From: Eudromia elegans
Taxonomy: Eukaryota > Chordata > Aves > Tinamiformes > Tinamidae
Reading direction: 5' to 3'
Assembly (NCBI GenBank): GCA_003342815.1
Contig: PTEX01000003.1
Span: 4,032,611-4,096,610 of the forward strand
Length of the DNA stretch: 64,000 bases
Shown here: piece after piece, positions 13,413 through 27,002 of the stretch
Layout of the letters: every line of letters begins with the position of its first letter
Position numbering within the stretch: the stretch's first letter is position 1
The notes under the pieces: model-generated
Told to the model about the DNA's origin: nothing
Seen by the model: the letters and a program-made list of their open reading frames with translations, nothing else
Databases searched by the model: none
Position numbers and translations under genes: made by a program

Positions 13413-16400
13413 ATAATTAGATGAAACAGGACAGATTTTCTTTGAATAAACAGGACATTATATACAGTTTTGCAATTAATATTCCACAATGATGGCTGTC
13501 AATTCAAACACTGTGATACAAGTTGGATGCCAAAAGGACTATGTAACTGCAAGAATACACTCTTTAGTTTGTTTTTGTTCAAATTAGCAAAATAGTCTAT
13601 GGAATAAAATTATGACAAAAAGTGAATGCAGACAGAGGGACACATTTTTCAGCATGTCTGAAGAGGTAAAACTACAGAACCTGCACTGCAAAACAGGTTT
13701 TCTGGTAAACACCTTAAAACTTGCCTTTTTTATTTACACCTTCAATAAAAATTGTAGTCTCAGAAAGAAGCAGAAGTAAAGATGGAAATATATTCTGTAT
13801 TTTAGGAATAAATATCAGAGTACCCTTTATTTTAGCTTTTTTTGTTTTTCCTCTCTCACTAATTGATATACTTACAGATCCATTTCCAGGTTGTGTATCC
13901 TCCCTGCGGGGTCTCAATCCTGAACACACAGAGCAGTTTGTCTGACTAGTTCTGCATCCTATTGAAAGGAGCCAACCATATAAAGCAGGAATTTGCCCCA
14001 AAATTCTATCTACCTGGTGCAACAAACTAAAAATTGCACTTTTGCATAATGAAGTTCTCTATAGCTCCCATACTATATTAAGATTTAATTGTTGGTACAA
14101 GATCTGATAATCATTGAGAAAGGCCATAAACAAAACTCAGTCCTTTATCTAAGCTGCATGTCTGCCAAAATCAGAAGACTCTTAACATATTATTGACAAT
14201 AATTTTGGACAAATTATACTGGTATAATGTGCTTTATAGTTTATTTTGCCTTGCTGAACCATGAACCACAGTAAATACTTCCACATTTATGAATGCATTC
14301 GTAATACAGCTACAGTGGCAAAATACACCTTTTTTATGGTCTCAGAAGCTCACAGGATCCCTTTTAGTTAGACAAAAATGGGAATAAAGCTCCATTAAAA
14401 AAAAAGAACAGTATCAATGCTTTATCATACTAATGAAACAAGCACAGGATTTGATGCTAGGTCCTTCAAAGGTCACAGAACTTGGGATAAGCTCAGCATT
14501 TTCACAACGACTCCCTGCTCCTTGCTCTCATAAAGCTGAAACGTAAGGAATGAAATTCCAGTAAGTGGATTTAGACCAAATGGAGTCACCCATAATTCCA
14601 TAGCTTGTCAAATGCTTCTCAATATTATTTTATCTTTACCCCCCAAAACTACAAACTCTGCTATAAACTTATCATTTCTCTCAGCTGAAGCAACTCCACA
14701 TTTAAGTACTACTTTGGGGTTTGGTTTTTTTTTTCAGTTGAAACACTGCTGCCAATATTTCCTTGTACTCGATCAGACCAAGTTCTTTCCCCCTCTTCTC
14801 AGGCCCTGCCTGAACATTTCATATCTTATTTCTTTTAGCCTTTCCCCTCCACTCCATTAACAACTCCATCTACTTCCACTACATAAGATCCCACTGTCAG
14901 ATCTTCTTCCACATTAGACCCAAGAGTCGAAACCTCCAATAGAAAAGAACCATCCATGCTACCTGGACACTCTTAAAGCTGCAGTTTTCCACAGACATGC
15001 ATGGAAAAGGATTTTTTTTCTTAAACATGACAAATTTTTCTCTGATTCTCCAACTGCATCTGCACTCATCTCCTGGACGGCACATTCACTAGCAGGATAC
15101 AGCATGTTCACTAACAGGCCAAAGATATAGTCTGCACCTAAGGAATATGAACATATTACTAGAGCTAGCTGACGAGTTCTGTAGCAAATAGATGATTTTA
15201 CACCAAGCTTTGACATATGGCACTAGGATTTCTGGCACTGACTTATTCATATTTCCTCTTCTCCTTCCCCCTCAAAAATGTGGTTTTCTACTTCATGCCT
15301 TAGGCAAGACTTACACCTGCCATATACAGTACTACCTTTCACATGTTCTTGCATATGAGAGGGTAAGAGGGGTCTGATAACAACTTTATGCAGAAAAAAA
15401 AAGTTTCACAATCATTCTATAGACCTGTGTTTGTAAATTATTACTGGAACAAAATACCACAGTAATTCTTTAAACTGCTCTAGGAAAGTAGAGATAACGG
15501 AAAGGTGAGAATAAAAAAGTGTTACAGTACATCTGGATAAACTCATATAATTGAAAGGGCAACAAAACTGTGTGCTGCCTAAATAAAACTGCAGGCCAAC
15601 AGACCAAGTACTTCAAGTGTTACAATTTAGGCTTAGTATCACTAACTGGTTGCAACTTTGCAAGTGCAGGAAACAAAACTTCTCCAAGCATTTGGACGAG
15701 TGACACACAGAGCTAAGGTCTAATACCTCTCTAGATACAGATGCTAAAGGCAACTAAAGCTAACATATTACTTCCTCACATGCACTCACAGTGTTTCACA
15801 CCCTTTCAAAGACCTGCAGCCTCACTGTACCCACTGGAGACACCCCCCACACCCTGAGTCCACTCCTGGATCACCAACTGGAGCCACACAGGGATTCTGG
15901 CTCTCTTGCAGATCAGCAGGGATCACTACTGGCCAGGCCTTTCCTGTCATTCTCTGTGCTATTTTGTGCCAACAGAAGTCCTCCACAAAACCTCTCAACT
16001 GTGCATGTATAGATATAGTATCATCATATTCATAACATCTGAGCATTACAAGGACCATATTACAGTAACTAATCCGATCTGTGTACCTTCCAGCAAAAAT
16101 GTTCTCAGAAAAAAAATCTTTTTAATTAAAGCTGTTTGGAATCTTCCTTCCACATGCAGCCATTTACTCACTTCATCAGCATTTCAGACACACAAACCTT
16201 TTAAGTAGAACAATGCATTTTATCTGTTGTCCCTTAGCAACATCAACCACATACGTACAAATGACGTGCGACGTATCCGTTGCATAAAGGTACAGGGTCT
16301 TCCAAAGATCACATCTACTCAAGGACTTCCCGGTCATTCTGAGTTACAAGACAAACTGTGCCCAAGTCCCACCCAGCGTAACTTCAAATGCTTTCAGTCA

Positions 16401-19400
16401 CTTCTTGGGTTTTAAATGGACAATTCAAGTTTTACAAGATTTGTCAAGCTCTCTGCCACAAAATTTAGCATGCACTTTACGCTTAAAGTTAGGGTGGCCT
16501 TCTGGCAGTTTGAAAAAAGCATTTTTCAATGGTCATGTTACAAAAATTATTTTTCTTGCATATCATTTTCTTAATATTTTCACCATGACAAAACCTTTGT
16601 TTAAGGAGAAATGATGGCATTTCTGCCGTTCCCTTGAGGCACACTATAAAGGCACCCCCAGCCACATCCCCAAGTACAAAGCCCCATTACTAATAAAACA
16701 CACACACAGGCAGCACTACTTCTTGCAGCAACAACCGACACAAACAACAACTTCTGAAGAAAAGATTTCCTAACAGCGTCAATGTTTCATCTTCACCCTT
16801 TCTCTTGTTTCTTCTTTATGCTTTCTCTTCCTCCACTCCTCCTCTTTTCCCAGTTCACTATTATGAAGCAAAGGCTGGCCCTTTGGAAAGCCCATCTCCA
16901 TAACCATCTGTCAAATGCCTGGGAGAGCTTGGGAAAAGCCTCAAGTCTAGTTAGAGCAGGCAAGCTCAGAGAAGTGCACTGAAAAACACTTCAACATTTT
17001 GGAATGACCGAAAAAAAGGGGGAAAAAAAAGAGAGAAAACACGATAATGAAGCCACAGTTTGATGGCACCACACTCGTAACAAATCTCTGCTCAAAGTTC
17101 TGTTGTGTCCCCAATTTAGTTTGAGCAAAGGGATATCTGGAAGTCACATCAAAGGGCTAATAGATAGACATTTTGTTAACATATGTAGAATTGATGCCAA
17201 TCCATAAAACAACATTGTATTGAGTATTACACTTCTTCAGAGAAGGTTTTTTTTTTTTTCTTTTTATTTATTTAGTTCTTGTCAGTCTACAAATCATCTT
17301 TTGCTTATGTGCACGAATACCTAACAGGCTCCGAAGCCGAGACATTTTCATGTTCTCTTGTTCCCTGGAGTTTTGCCCAGTATCACAAATTCCAATAGAG
17401 GACTCATTTTTGAAACTGGGAAAGGAAGAGCAATGATAAAAAAAGTAAATAAATTGCTATTTCCCGTGTAGAACAGCTTCTCTTACATCAACCTAGGTTT
17501 GGTGAGAAACTTCACAATCTATTACCTTTGCATCTCTTTCTTAGGTCATTCCTAGGATTGCAGCCTTTAAAGTTCTATTCAAACTAGTGCAGAAAAAAAT
17601 ATATTATGCCTGCAGCTTTCCAGTTTGAGTCACTTTTCAATGGTACATTTTGTAGATACAGTACTCTATAAACAGAAGGCAAAAGAAGCAGTACAGAATG
17701 AATTTCTGGAACAGCTAGTTGTGGTTTTAAAAAAGCCACTTAAGAGCCTCTCCTTTTGTGTTCTACATTTATGCCAGATCACAGAATAACGAGTGACCAT
17801 TAAGTTTATGTATTTTCTAGCACGCTAAGGAAACAGTTTTTATATTGCTTATTAACTGAAAGATAAGTAAGAGAGCCCTGCAGACCAAGAAATACAGAGT
17901 AGGGAAAAATCCTGAAAGTTAGAGAACTGTAGAAGAGCTATCCACTTCGATACCTTTTCAATTAATATAAAAGGTTATGGTTCCACATTAGGTACATGGA
18001 AGCCAGACTAACAAAAACGAGTATTTACTTGGAAAATAGTATTTACTTGGAAAGGGGAATGGTTGCTTCTGCATTTTAAGGTCAGTCATGTTATACCTTT
18101 ATTAATGCAAAAAGACAAACACATTTTACTGCCAGCTCTGTCTGAATCTCAAATGAAAACACCCTGGTTGAGTTGTAAATTTCTCGGTCAGGCTTCAGTG
18201 TAACATGGAAGGATGCTCACAAAAATGTCCCTGGTTCAATAGGACCAAAAACTCCTTTCCCAAAATAACGGCCTGCAAGTGTTTCTCACCACAACAGCCT
18301 AGAACTCAGCAGGTTCTGGTATCACTTGTTTTCATTTCACAAAGTTTGGTTACAGTGCTGTTGTCTGGAGATGTACAGGTCTAAAAAGGAGGCTTTCCAC
18401 CCCTACAGCTGGTCTGAGCACAGTGAGGATGTGAGCCCAGCCTCCCTCCGGAAGACCTTCAGGGCTTCAAGTCATAGTATGTTTGGTCCCATTGCTTCCA
18501 GTGGATTTATATGAAGAGTGTGACCTTGAATACAGTACCACACACACCTACCTCCTCTAGGTGCTCACTAGGATTCAGGCTTCAGCAGCCACTAAAGGAG
18601 GACTCCAGGATTTACTCTGAGCGTGAGGGATGAGCCTCATGCCAAAGCTGTGCTCAGGATGCTCATGCAGTCACAGCTGCTCTCAGACAAGCAGGAGACT
18701 CTCTGGCAAGAGCAGCACTTTCCTCACTTACAAGGGATAACACAAGGGTAAAACAGAGTAGAGACATTTGCGATGCTGAAGGGTCGGTGAGACTGAGCTA
18801 GTGCAGACACCAATTACATGATAAACATCAATATACCTTTGCTGTTCAAATACTTCTTACAACACGTTAGAACTTAACATTACAAAGTTGCAACATACAG
18901 TGGATTTCCAAGTACCTTTGTCTTAGTGAGAGCAAATGAAGCTAACCCATGTGCTTAGAGCTACTGGCTGCCAAAGCAGAAGGGACAAATGAGAACAGAA
19001 GCTGAAAGTATCAGTGGGTTAACTTTTCGGAAATTTCTGAATAACAAAAAGTTAAGCATAGGTGCCTAAAAAAAGTTCGTAAGTTTGACACATTTCATGA
19101 TACCAAATATTTTTTGCAACAAAACAAAGCATCTATCACAAGATGTAAGAAAACTAAATCTAAAACATAGCAAACCTTGAAGAAAACAAGTCAAAACATG
19201 TTTTAACTGCTGTATTTCCTATTTGTTCTCAGCAATATTTTCCTAATATTCTTTAAGCGTATTATCTATTGCTGTACACAAGACTCCACTCAAAACATGT
19301 GGGAAAATAGCTTAAAAAGGAGGCACTGACCTGAACATTCTGTAAGAATGGATAAATGAAGAAAATAACCTGATTATAAAAAGCATTAAAATTTTCCCCT

Positions 19401-20305
19401 TTAATGTATTTTAATGATAATATTTAACAGTGATGTGACAGATATTTGTCTGAAAACTTTATGCTTTCAGCTCTTGGATTATTTTTAATAAATCTTAATA
19501 AAAAATGATAAAATCTGAGAAAGAAAAGTAGTGAACTATTTACAAAGCAAGCAGTATATTAAATTCTAGTCAATATATAGACAAATACCAGCATTATATA
19601 CATAAATTACACCTAGAACTTAATTCTTTCTCATCAGATTTCTTCAGTATTCTGCAGTCAGCTTCAATACAAATTCTACTTTTTACTTTACAGTATGATG
19701 TAATATCTGCTACCAGTTATAATTCATGGGATCCAGCCTCATTTCAAGCTGTATTACTTTTAGACCTCTGTGATAGCTATACCACCCACTGCTGATTTAT
19801 CATTCAGAGTTCTGAGATCTAGATTAGCTTCTGTCTCAATTCAAAATTAAAAATCAAAATTTGGACCGGTGAGAAGAACACCTTTCTATTCCACTGGATT
19901 CATAATGCATTTCAAAACCCTTTGGTCTAAAAAACACTGCGAGTGTTGAGGTCTGTATTGTATTTTATTGCCTAAATAGTTAGAGGATTACAGCTTTTAC
20001 CACCGTAACAAAGTGAAATTAGCACCCACAAAAGTCCCAAGAAGAACCAAGCTGTAAAAAAACCCTAAACATTCACTTGTTTTATTTTTCTGTTTCTTGG
20101 TTACATTTCCAAAGTGTGTAAGCTACCACTCACATTAACCTCACCAGGGGGCTTGTGAATAAGGCTTTTCTCAGTCTTTCAAAAAACTGAGCTTCTCAGT
20201 GCAAGAAGTGAGGAGATCCCAAAGCATTTTGTTATTGAAAAAAACCAGCAGGGTAGCAGACAGAACACTAAGTAGATGCCTGCATCTTAAAGTGCCCCTG
20301 AAGGA

Positions 20306-20324
20306 TTTTTTTTTTTTTTTTTTT
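20306..20324. repeat. T homopolymer run (19 bases)
   Basis: Uninterrupted run of T. No LINE, SINE or retrocopy body is visible beside it. Confidence 0.95.
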
Positions 20325-21685
20325 AAACATTGGACATTTCATACTCTGAGTTGAAATAATGTAATTTTGAAATACACCAAACATCATTTAGGAAAGATTA
20401 TATATTAGCTAGCTTGCTAAACATTCATATGACATAGAACCAAGTTAGCTGCATCCTAATTTAGAAATTAGGATATTGTCTTTAAATCAGTAAAGAGGCA
20501 TTTTCTGAAGATAAATTCATAGCTGATGGCATATAAACCGATCAGCCACAACGATCACTGCTATTTTCCTACCCCGTGACGAAACTTCTGGAAGTAATTA
20601 ACACCAAAACTGAGGAATTCTGCACATCACAAGTCAGGGTCACAAAATATCCACCTCAGGAACAGATAAAATCATTAAGAACTATGACTTACTAAATGGG
20701 CAAAGATAATCATTTGTATTTTCCAATGAAGTTAGGAAACTATAACGTTCAAAAAGAATCATAGTTCAGTGGATGTACTTCAGCAGCAGCTTCTGATGCT
20801 GCTGTAATTGAGATTGCCTCAGCATTTTCATGATAAACTACACAGCCAGAAATCCCATTCTGTGCTGCAAGCTGACATAAAAGACCTTTCACTAGGCACA
20901 AATCCTCTGGCAGCACAATTTCGGATCATCTGATTTTAGCCTGAGAAGTTGGAAGAAAAGAGAAAGCCAGAAAAAAATAAACAGCAACAACAACAAAACA
21001 CCTTAAAATGGAAGCTCTCAACTTGGATCAAGCTGCAAAGAGAATCTAAAGCTACTTTTTAACATAGTTAATTTATTCCAGTGATCCACACAAGAAAAAG
21101 TATTTAAAAAAATAAAGTGCCAGTCTGTACCCACGTTTTTATTTGAGGAAAAACTCAAACATTTTTTTCCAAACTACAGAACCAACCTTAGTCGGACTGA
21201 CCAAGGAACTACTCCTAGATAAGCAACAGAACAATACGCAACCTACAAGCACAAATCATTATGGCAACTATAACCCAACATTTGATATTTAATCGTTGTA
21301 TTTGTTCTAGTGGTAGGGTTTTACCTCTGTTTACACACACGCTCCTTTGTAAGCCTATGCAGCTGGTGCTATTTAACATAAACTTTAAGTCAGAGAAACA
21401 AAAAGGAGGAGGTTAAATTGTATATACAATTTAGCTCAGTTTCCTGTTCTTAGAACAGAGGAATTCTTTTGGTCTTGTAAAACATGTCCCAGTATATCAA
21501 GACTAAGCTTAGTGGTTTCAAATGTGCTACCTGAAAAAGCATGGAAAGCCAAGATGCCTGGAATGTATAAGAAAGGGAGACAAAGAAATACACATTTTAA
21601 GGACTTCTTAGGAAAGGATGCTCTTTGGGTTTGTTTCTTATTTTTCAAGAGTGAAGTAATTTTAACTCTGTATATTCTCACTCAC

Positions 21686-21893
21686 CTGCTCTGGGAACTT
21701 GCTTCCAACTATCTCTGCGACAGTGTTAAAGGAAATAGAATCTGGATAGGTCTTGGCACCCAGCTTCAGGTACACAACAATCTTTGTGCCCCGCTGTGAC
21801 ATTCGCGACATCATTTCTGCATCTTCCACAGAGATGCAAGCAGTAGGAATCTGGGGGACACCAGGCTGGTAATTCTGCCATCCAGTATGTGGG
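21686..21893 (-). CDS. CPQ: CPQ third coding exon (PHTG...PEQ segment)
   Basis: 208-bp internal exon. Its first base (C) completes Ser212, and it then encodes residues 213-281, ending in phase 0 after ...SKFPEQ. The acceptor is a T-rich tract ending TTTACAG, and the donor is GAGCAG followed by GTGAGT, a near-consensus site. Key blocks are PHTGWQNYQPGVPQIPTACI (213-232), SVEDAEMMSRM (233-243) and KLGAKTYPDSISFNTVAEIVG (255-275), which bridge the PA-like region to the peptidase domain. In this family the next exon should begin close to the zinc-binding segment (the His of SGHLDSWD). I could not find that exon between 1 and 21685, so the catalytic centre is outside this window. It lies 22.5 kb downstream of the second coding exon. 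Confidence 0.96.
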
Positions 21894-22259
21894 CTGTAAA
21901 AAAGAATGATAAAAACGCAGCGTTAACAACCTAGTTCTTTAAGTTAACACAATCATCATAAAATTAAGACCACCATCTTCATTAGAAGGAAGACAGTCAC
22001 TGATTTAAAGAAACCTTCAACAGAATAGCTTTCAAGTGCTTTTATCCTAATCAGCATGCCTGGCTACCACACTGCCTGTATATTTGGGCAGTTATGCTGC
22101 ATCAGCATTGTTTAGGTCATTGCAAAGCTTTACATACAATAGTCAATCCTTCAATACCATGCTTCCTTCATTACTGCACCAGGAAGAAAAGCATTACTTA
22201 TTGAAGTTAACAGTTCACAAAAATAATTTTATTTCTCCTCTGCTCGGTTTAAAAGGATT

Positions 22260-22278
22260 TAAAAAAAAAAAAAAAAAA
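22260..22278. repeat. A homopolymer run (about 19 bases)
   Basis: Uninterrupted run of A after GGATTT; no recognisable retroposed sequence upstream. Confidence 0.95.
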
Positions 22279-22468
22279 GACAAGTGCTGAAATTAAAATC
22301 CACTATTTCATTGATTTTTAACATCAGCCTGGACATGAAAGACACAATCATGTTGAAGAGCACTAGAATGAGAGACTTCAGGAAAAATAAGACAATGAGA
22401 CCATGAACAAAATGCATGTTTCTTTAAACACAACATTTCTTAAGCACTACTTTTAGATAAGAGATTTA

Positions 22469-22489
22469 AAAATAAATAAATAAATAAAT
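22469..22489. repeat. AAAT tetranucleotide tract
   Basis: Five AAAT units. Confidence 0.85.
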
Positions 22490-25400
22490 GCCACAGTAAT
22501 AATGATTTTGTCACATTTTCCTCAACTTCAATTTCTTTCCTGGTAATATCACTCCAAACATCAGCAGAAGAAAGGAAGAATCACAGGAGACATTTCTTGG
22601 CAGAACCTCTCCGTGAAAAACAGAGACAATCAAGAGGGATATATTCTTTGTCAAATGATATCCAACCCATTCACTGTTTGGGAAGAATACATATTTTCCA
22701 AAGAAAGTTTGTTTCATCATATTTGCAGAAGTGATATTCTCCAAATATAATGCACTGCTATTAAGTAGTAGACTAATTCCTGCATTTTCTAGACCTCAAA
22801 GACATGCAGTGAATAAGACAAAATTTTTAATTTCCCTAAAATTTCATCTCTTCCTGTGGGAACAGAATGACTTCCTGATTAACCACATTCTACATTTGAC
22901 ATCAAGACATTCTTAAACACTAAGGGACAAATTCTGTAACGTTATTTACATTATTTCTTATTTTCTAGGTTGAGACCTTGGTTGAGATCTGTGGATCGGA
23001 CCTGCAGAAGCACTGAGTACGACATCTGCAGCTTATGTCAATGTTTTTAAAGTGAAGTTTTACATAAACCTAGGTATACTGGAAGAAAAAAAGTTGAAAA
23101 ATGAATAAAAAGAGGAAATAAGGACCTAGATATATTCCAGAATTTGTCAACACTCCTAATACCACATCATTTATAGCCTATATTTTCCAGTTGTAAGGTT
23201 GGAATTTGTTTCACAGACTGTGATGATGACAGACTCAATGAACACTTGAGAAACATTTTAATACCTTGGAAGTTGAGAACCATTTTGAAAACCCTAGAAA
23301 CTAACTCGTATGCAACTAAAATTCCTAAAACATAAATCAACTTACAACTGTATTTTGAAATATTAAAATAAAATTATGGATGAGCTCCACTGTACCTTCT
23401 ACAGAGCTTCTACAGTACCCATTCTCTGCAGTCAGACCATAAACTGAAATTTCATATCTGCCCCCTTATTTCTCCCTCACTGTTAGAGTTCTATTTTGTA
23501 ATTCTCATGTTTCAAAGTCACAACTCAAGAGGCATTTCCAATATACATAAAATCTTCAACCACATAGAGGCTTCCTCACTCCTCTTATGAATATGCTATT
23601 GGTCTCAGTTAGTAGGGAAAAGCCAGCCAGTAATATTTTCAAGGGAAATCTCTATAGTCAGATCGTATTTTTACGGACTTACTACTCTATGAAGAAAGGC
23701 AAGAGTCAAAACTTTCAAGACAGCTCATGGACATCCTTCACATTAGCAGTATACCCTTTTCACTTTTTTTATTTATATAATGGATCACTCATAGTTTTAA
23801 TGTTCTTTATATCTACAAGGCTAACTGTGAGATTGCTACTGACACAAAAAAACACAAATATGCTTTTCCGAGTGTTCTATTCTTCTATATTGGGAAAAAG
23901 AAAAAAGAAACACAATGTTCCTAAACTGCATGTGTTGAGAAGGGAAGAAATCCTCTTTCTAGGGAAATAGATTAGATAGATTAGATAAATGGGAGGGATT
24001 ATTCACTTCTCATCTTGACAGTAACAAGACAAACGGTAATGAGTAACAGGAACAGCAGAACAGATATGTAAGAAACATTCATTTAAAATAAAATACTAAA
24101 AATCAGTTCCAGAGCTTTTATGGAAGCTGCTTCAGAGCACACACAGATCTGTTTATTAGGTGGCAACAGTTAAGAAGTTATTGCTCCCACTTGCTTGCTG
24201 CTGAACCTCACAGGAAGGCTTGTGCCTCATCAGCTTCTGCACACAGAGTATCAATGGCTCATTTGCAGAATAACAGTTATCCCATCTCTACAATCGACAC
24301 GCAGGCAGCCAGAAGCTCTCGTGCGTCACACTCCTTGCTGAGCAGAATAAACTCATGTAGACTCGTAACCTTCAGACCTTGCATATTTTCTCCTTTTCCT
24401 TTGTCTCTGTAAATAAAGTCCCTCCTATTTTCAAACTACCACAGTTTGCTGCAAATGTTTAACATTCTTTGAGTGTTTGGTGATATATCCAACATGTTGA
24501 CCACTAGACTTTCCAAAAAACATAACACAAGCACTCCAGAAAAAAAACAACAGTGTGACAGTTTCATGTATTAATGGTCCAGAAAACCTACATCAGATCA
24601 AATAACCAGAAACAGACAGTTCATTTTAATGAATCCATTCATTTATGTCTTCTGGCAAGTTTACTTAGTATGGGCCAATAATGTGCCAGGCATACCGAAC
24701 TGCAGTAATTCCAGTTTTATCACAACTTATTTTGATTTCATTCCTCTCGTTATTTCCCAGATGCTCAACAAGAGAAACTCCTAAAACTGTACATGCTTCT
24801 CCAGCGTAAGCAGTAACTACATTTCTTCAGAATTCTCAATTCTGAGGTTCCACAACTCTGAACAAACCTACTAACAATATATTATGTGCATGCTAACACA
24901 TGTTCAGTGACCAAATATTTGCAGGTTCAGAATTAACGGCAGCAAAGACAAAAACTAAACTTTGAAGACAGTTAGCAGCCCTGTCATTTCTTCACCTCAA
25001 ACTATTATTTTGCTGACAATTCTATGGTAATGGTAACAAAAAAAGATCGTCCATCATTCAATGTTAACTTTTCTGTTCGACATAATTTTGATGAATATAG
25101 CTAACACATTTTGTTTTTAATAAGCACCTATATTTAATAAACATCACATTGAAATGCATTCAAGAGAAGTATCACAGTATGAATAGAACCAAAAAAGATC
25201 AGACTCCAAAAACTAAAGCATTCTCCATCAGAAGTGCCTATCAAACGACCAGCAAGACACAGACATGTGGCTTGCATCTTACAGAAGAATGCAAAGGCAC
25301 AGTAAGTTGAGAGTCTTCTATATAGTTATAGAAGACTTATATTTTACTCCTGAGTAAAATAGTCAATCGTCTCAAGTACGTACAAACTTCAAGCTTTAAC

Positions 25401-27002
25401 TGTAAAGACATGCTGCTGGTGCCAGGGCAGTCCTAACTAGATTTACTGTGGTTGCTGGCCTTGCATGATTCATTACTTTGTTCCTTGATTACTACCCCTT
25501 ATCTCTAAGATAAACTAAATTGCCCAAGGACAAATAAACTGTGTATGAACCAGTTTATACAAGCTAAGCTGGATGCTGTGATAGGAAACACGTCTCAAGT
25601 TGAGGCCAGAGGCTAAGAGAACAATCTCCTACAGGGAAAAAGTAAGCATGACATCACAAGAACTCCAACACAAGCACTAACCCTGTAAAGTAAAGCAATT
25701 CAGGGTACAGGAACGCAAAACTAAGGCTCAGGAGATCCAATTACATACATTACCATATGCTTTCTAAACTTCATAAAAATTCTTAATCAACAAGTCTGAT
25801 CCATATATTCTTCAAATCTATTAGCTGACAAGATCCAACAGAAAGAAAAGAACTTCTTTCTCATCTTCTCAGACATTCAGAGCCTATCAGTTATACAACG
25901 AGGAACGAGGGGGTTTTATCTTTCACGCATACTGGCAAACTTGCTAAGACATTCCAGCCAAGGCTCGCCTCATTCATAGGTTTTATAATCCTACTCACCA
26001 ATTCGGTAAAAGTTACAGTTCTTCTTTGGATCACTGGCACACAGCAGTTCCCTACCAGGAGGCCTGTTCACAGATACTTTGCTGACAAAGGAAGAATTTT
26101 GTATAATGATAGAAAGAGATAACATATCTGTCTCCTATCAAGGACAGATTATTTGTGGTCTGGATTATACAATCTTTTCAGGATTCTTTTGTAACAAACT
26201 TCAATTGATGTTGTATCTGCAAAGCTGTAACAAAATCTAAGATAAACTCCAGATGTGACTGTCCTTACAGAGTAAAATCCTCTTGGAGAAGTACAGCATC
26301 CATTTGTTATAATAGGCATTCTATTTAGAGTAACATTTGGAAAAGTGCTACTAATCAATGCTAAGCACTCACTAAAATTAGGCTCAACCAAACAAGTACA
26401 AAAGCTCTGACATAATCATCTATGAGATGATTGAGTCTACAGAACACAATTAACACACAGCTATTTGTACAACATTATAATATTCAGCTCCACATTCACC
26501 AAGGGAATTCTGTGACCACCTCAGAAGCTTCTTTAAAAGCAACATTGCTTAGCTAGGGTGTGTCACTCTATCTAGAAGCAAAGCAATCAGCAAAAAAAAA
26601 TATTGTTAATGGTAAAATGATCAAATAAAGCAAATTCAGTGAATTCAATCTTGAGACTATAAAAAGTAAAACATCTGCACAATTCATTCTAAACATTTAC
26701 AAAAGAAAAAAGACATTTGCACCAGCTACTCTCCAACTGAAGCGGAAACTGCCTCTTACAGGCACAATCCTGATTCTGCACAGCTGATCATACCTTGAGG
26801 GAGCCATTTAGGACACACACCTGCTTGGCTTCCTGGTGCTGCACAGGAACCACCAGCCTCCTTCCTGGGAGGTTTCCATGCCTGCCATGTGGGGCTGCAG
26901 CTGCCACAGGCCTCTTGGCAGAGGGCTCCTGGAGGGAACGCTAAAGCTCACCCTAACAGCAGCAGCTGCAAGGCTTCTGCTTCAGGGTTCTTCCTTGTTT
27001 TG

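Larger units (their letters stand above)
1..21685 (-). other. CPQ: CPQ intron after the third coding exon (incomplete)
   Basis: AT-rich intronic DNA downstream of the donor at 21685. I see no further CPQ exon; I looked for the zinc-ligand segment on the minus strand without success. Contents: a CpG-dense spot at 4322-4440, a TA/TCTA microsatellite at 5752-5783, a short CR1 end fragment at 10818-10870, a 23-bp tandem duplication at 12089-12141, a TA/CA tract at 13384-13412, several 10-19 base T runs and a few short duplications (11591-11606 with 11611-11626; 18021-18055). Open frames here are all short (about 115 codons or less), lack splice context or homology I recognise, and look random. 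Confidence 0.75.

Noticed and set aside
23587..23970. 127-codon open frame on the plus strand beginning with ATG
   Set aside because: Composition follows the AT-rich intron, with low-complexity Lys runs and no motif or homologue I recognise.
24181..24420. Possible LTR with an AATAAA-containing end
   Set aside because: I found no matching second LTR, no terminal TG/CA pair in a convincing position and no retroviral coding sequence.
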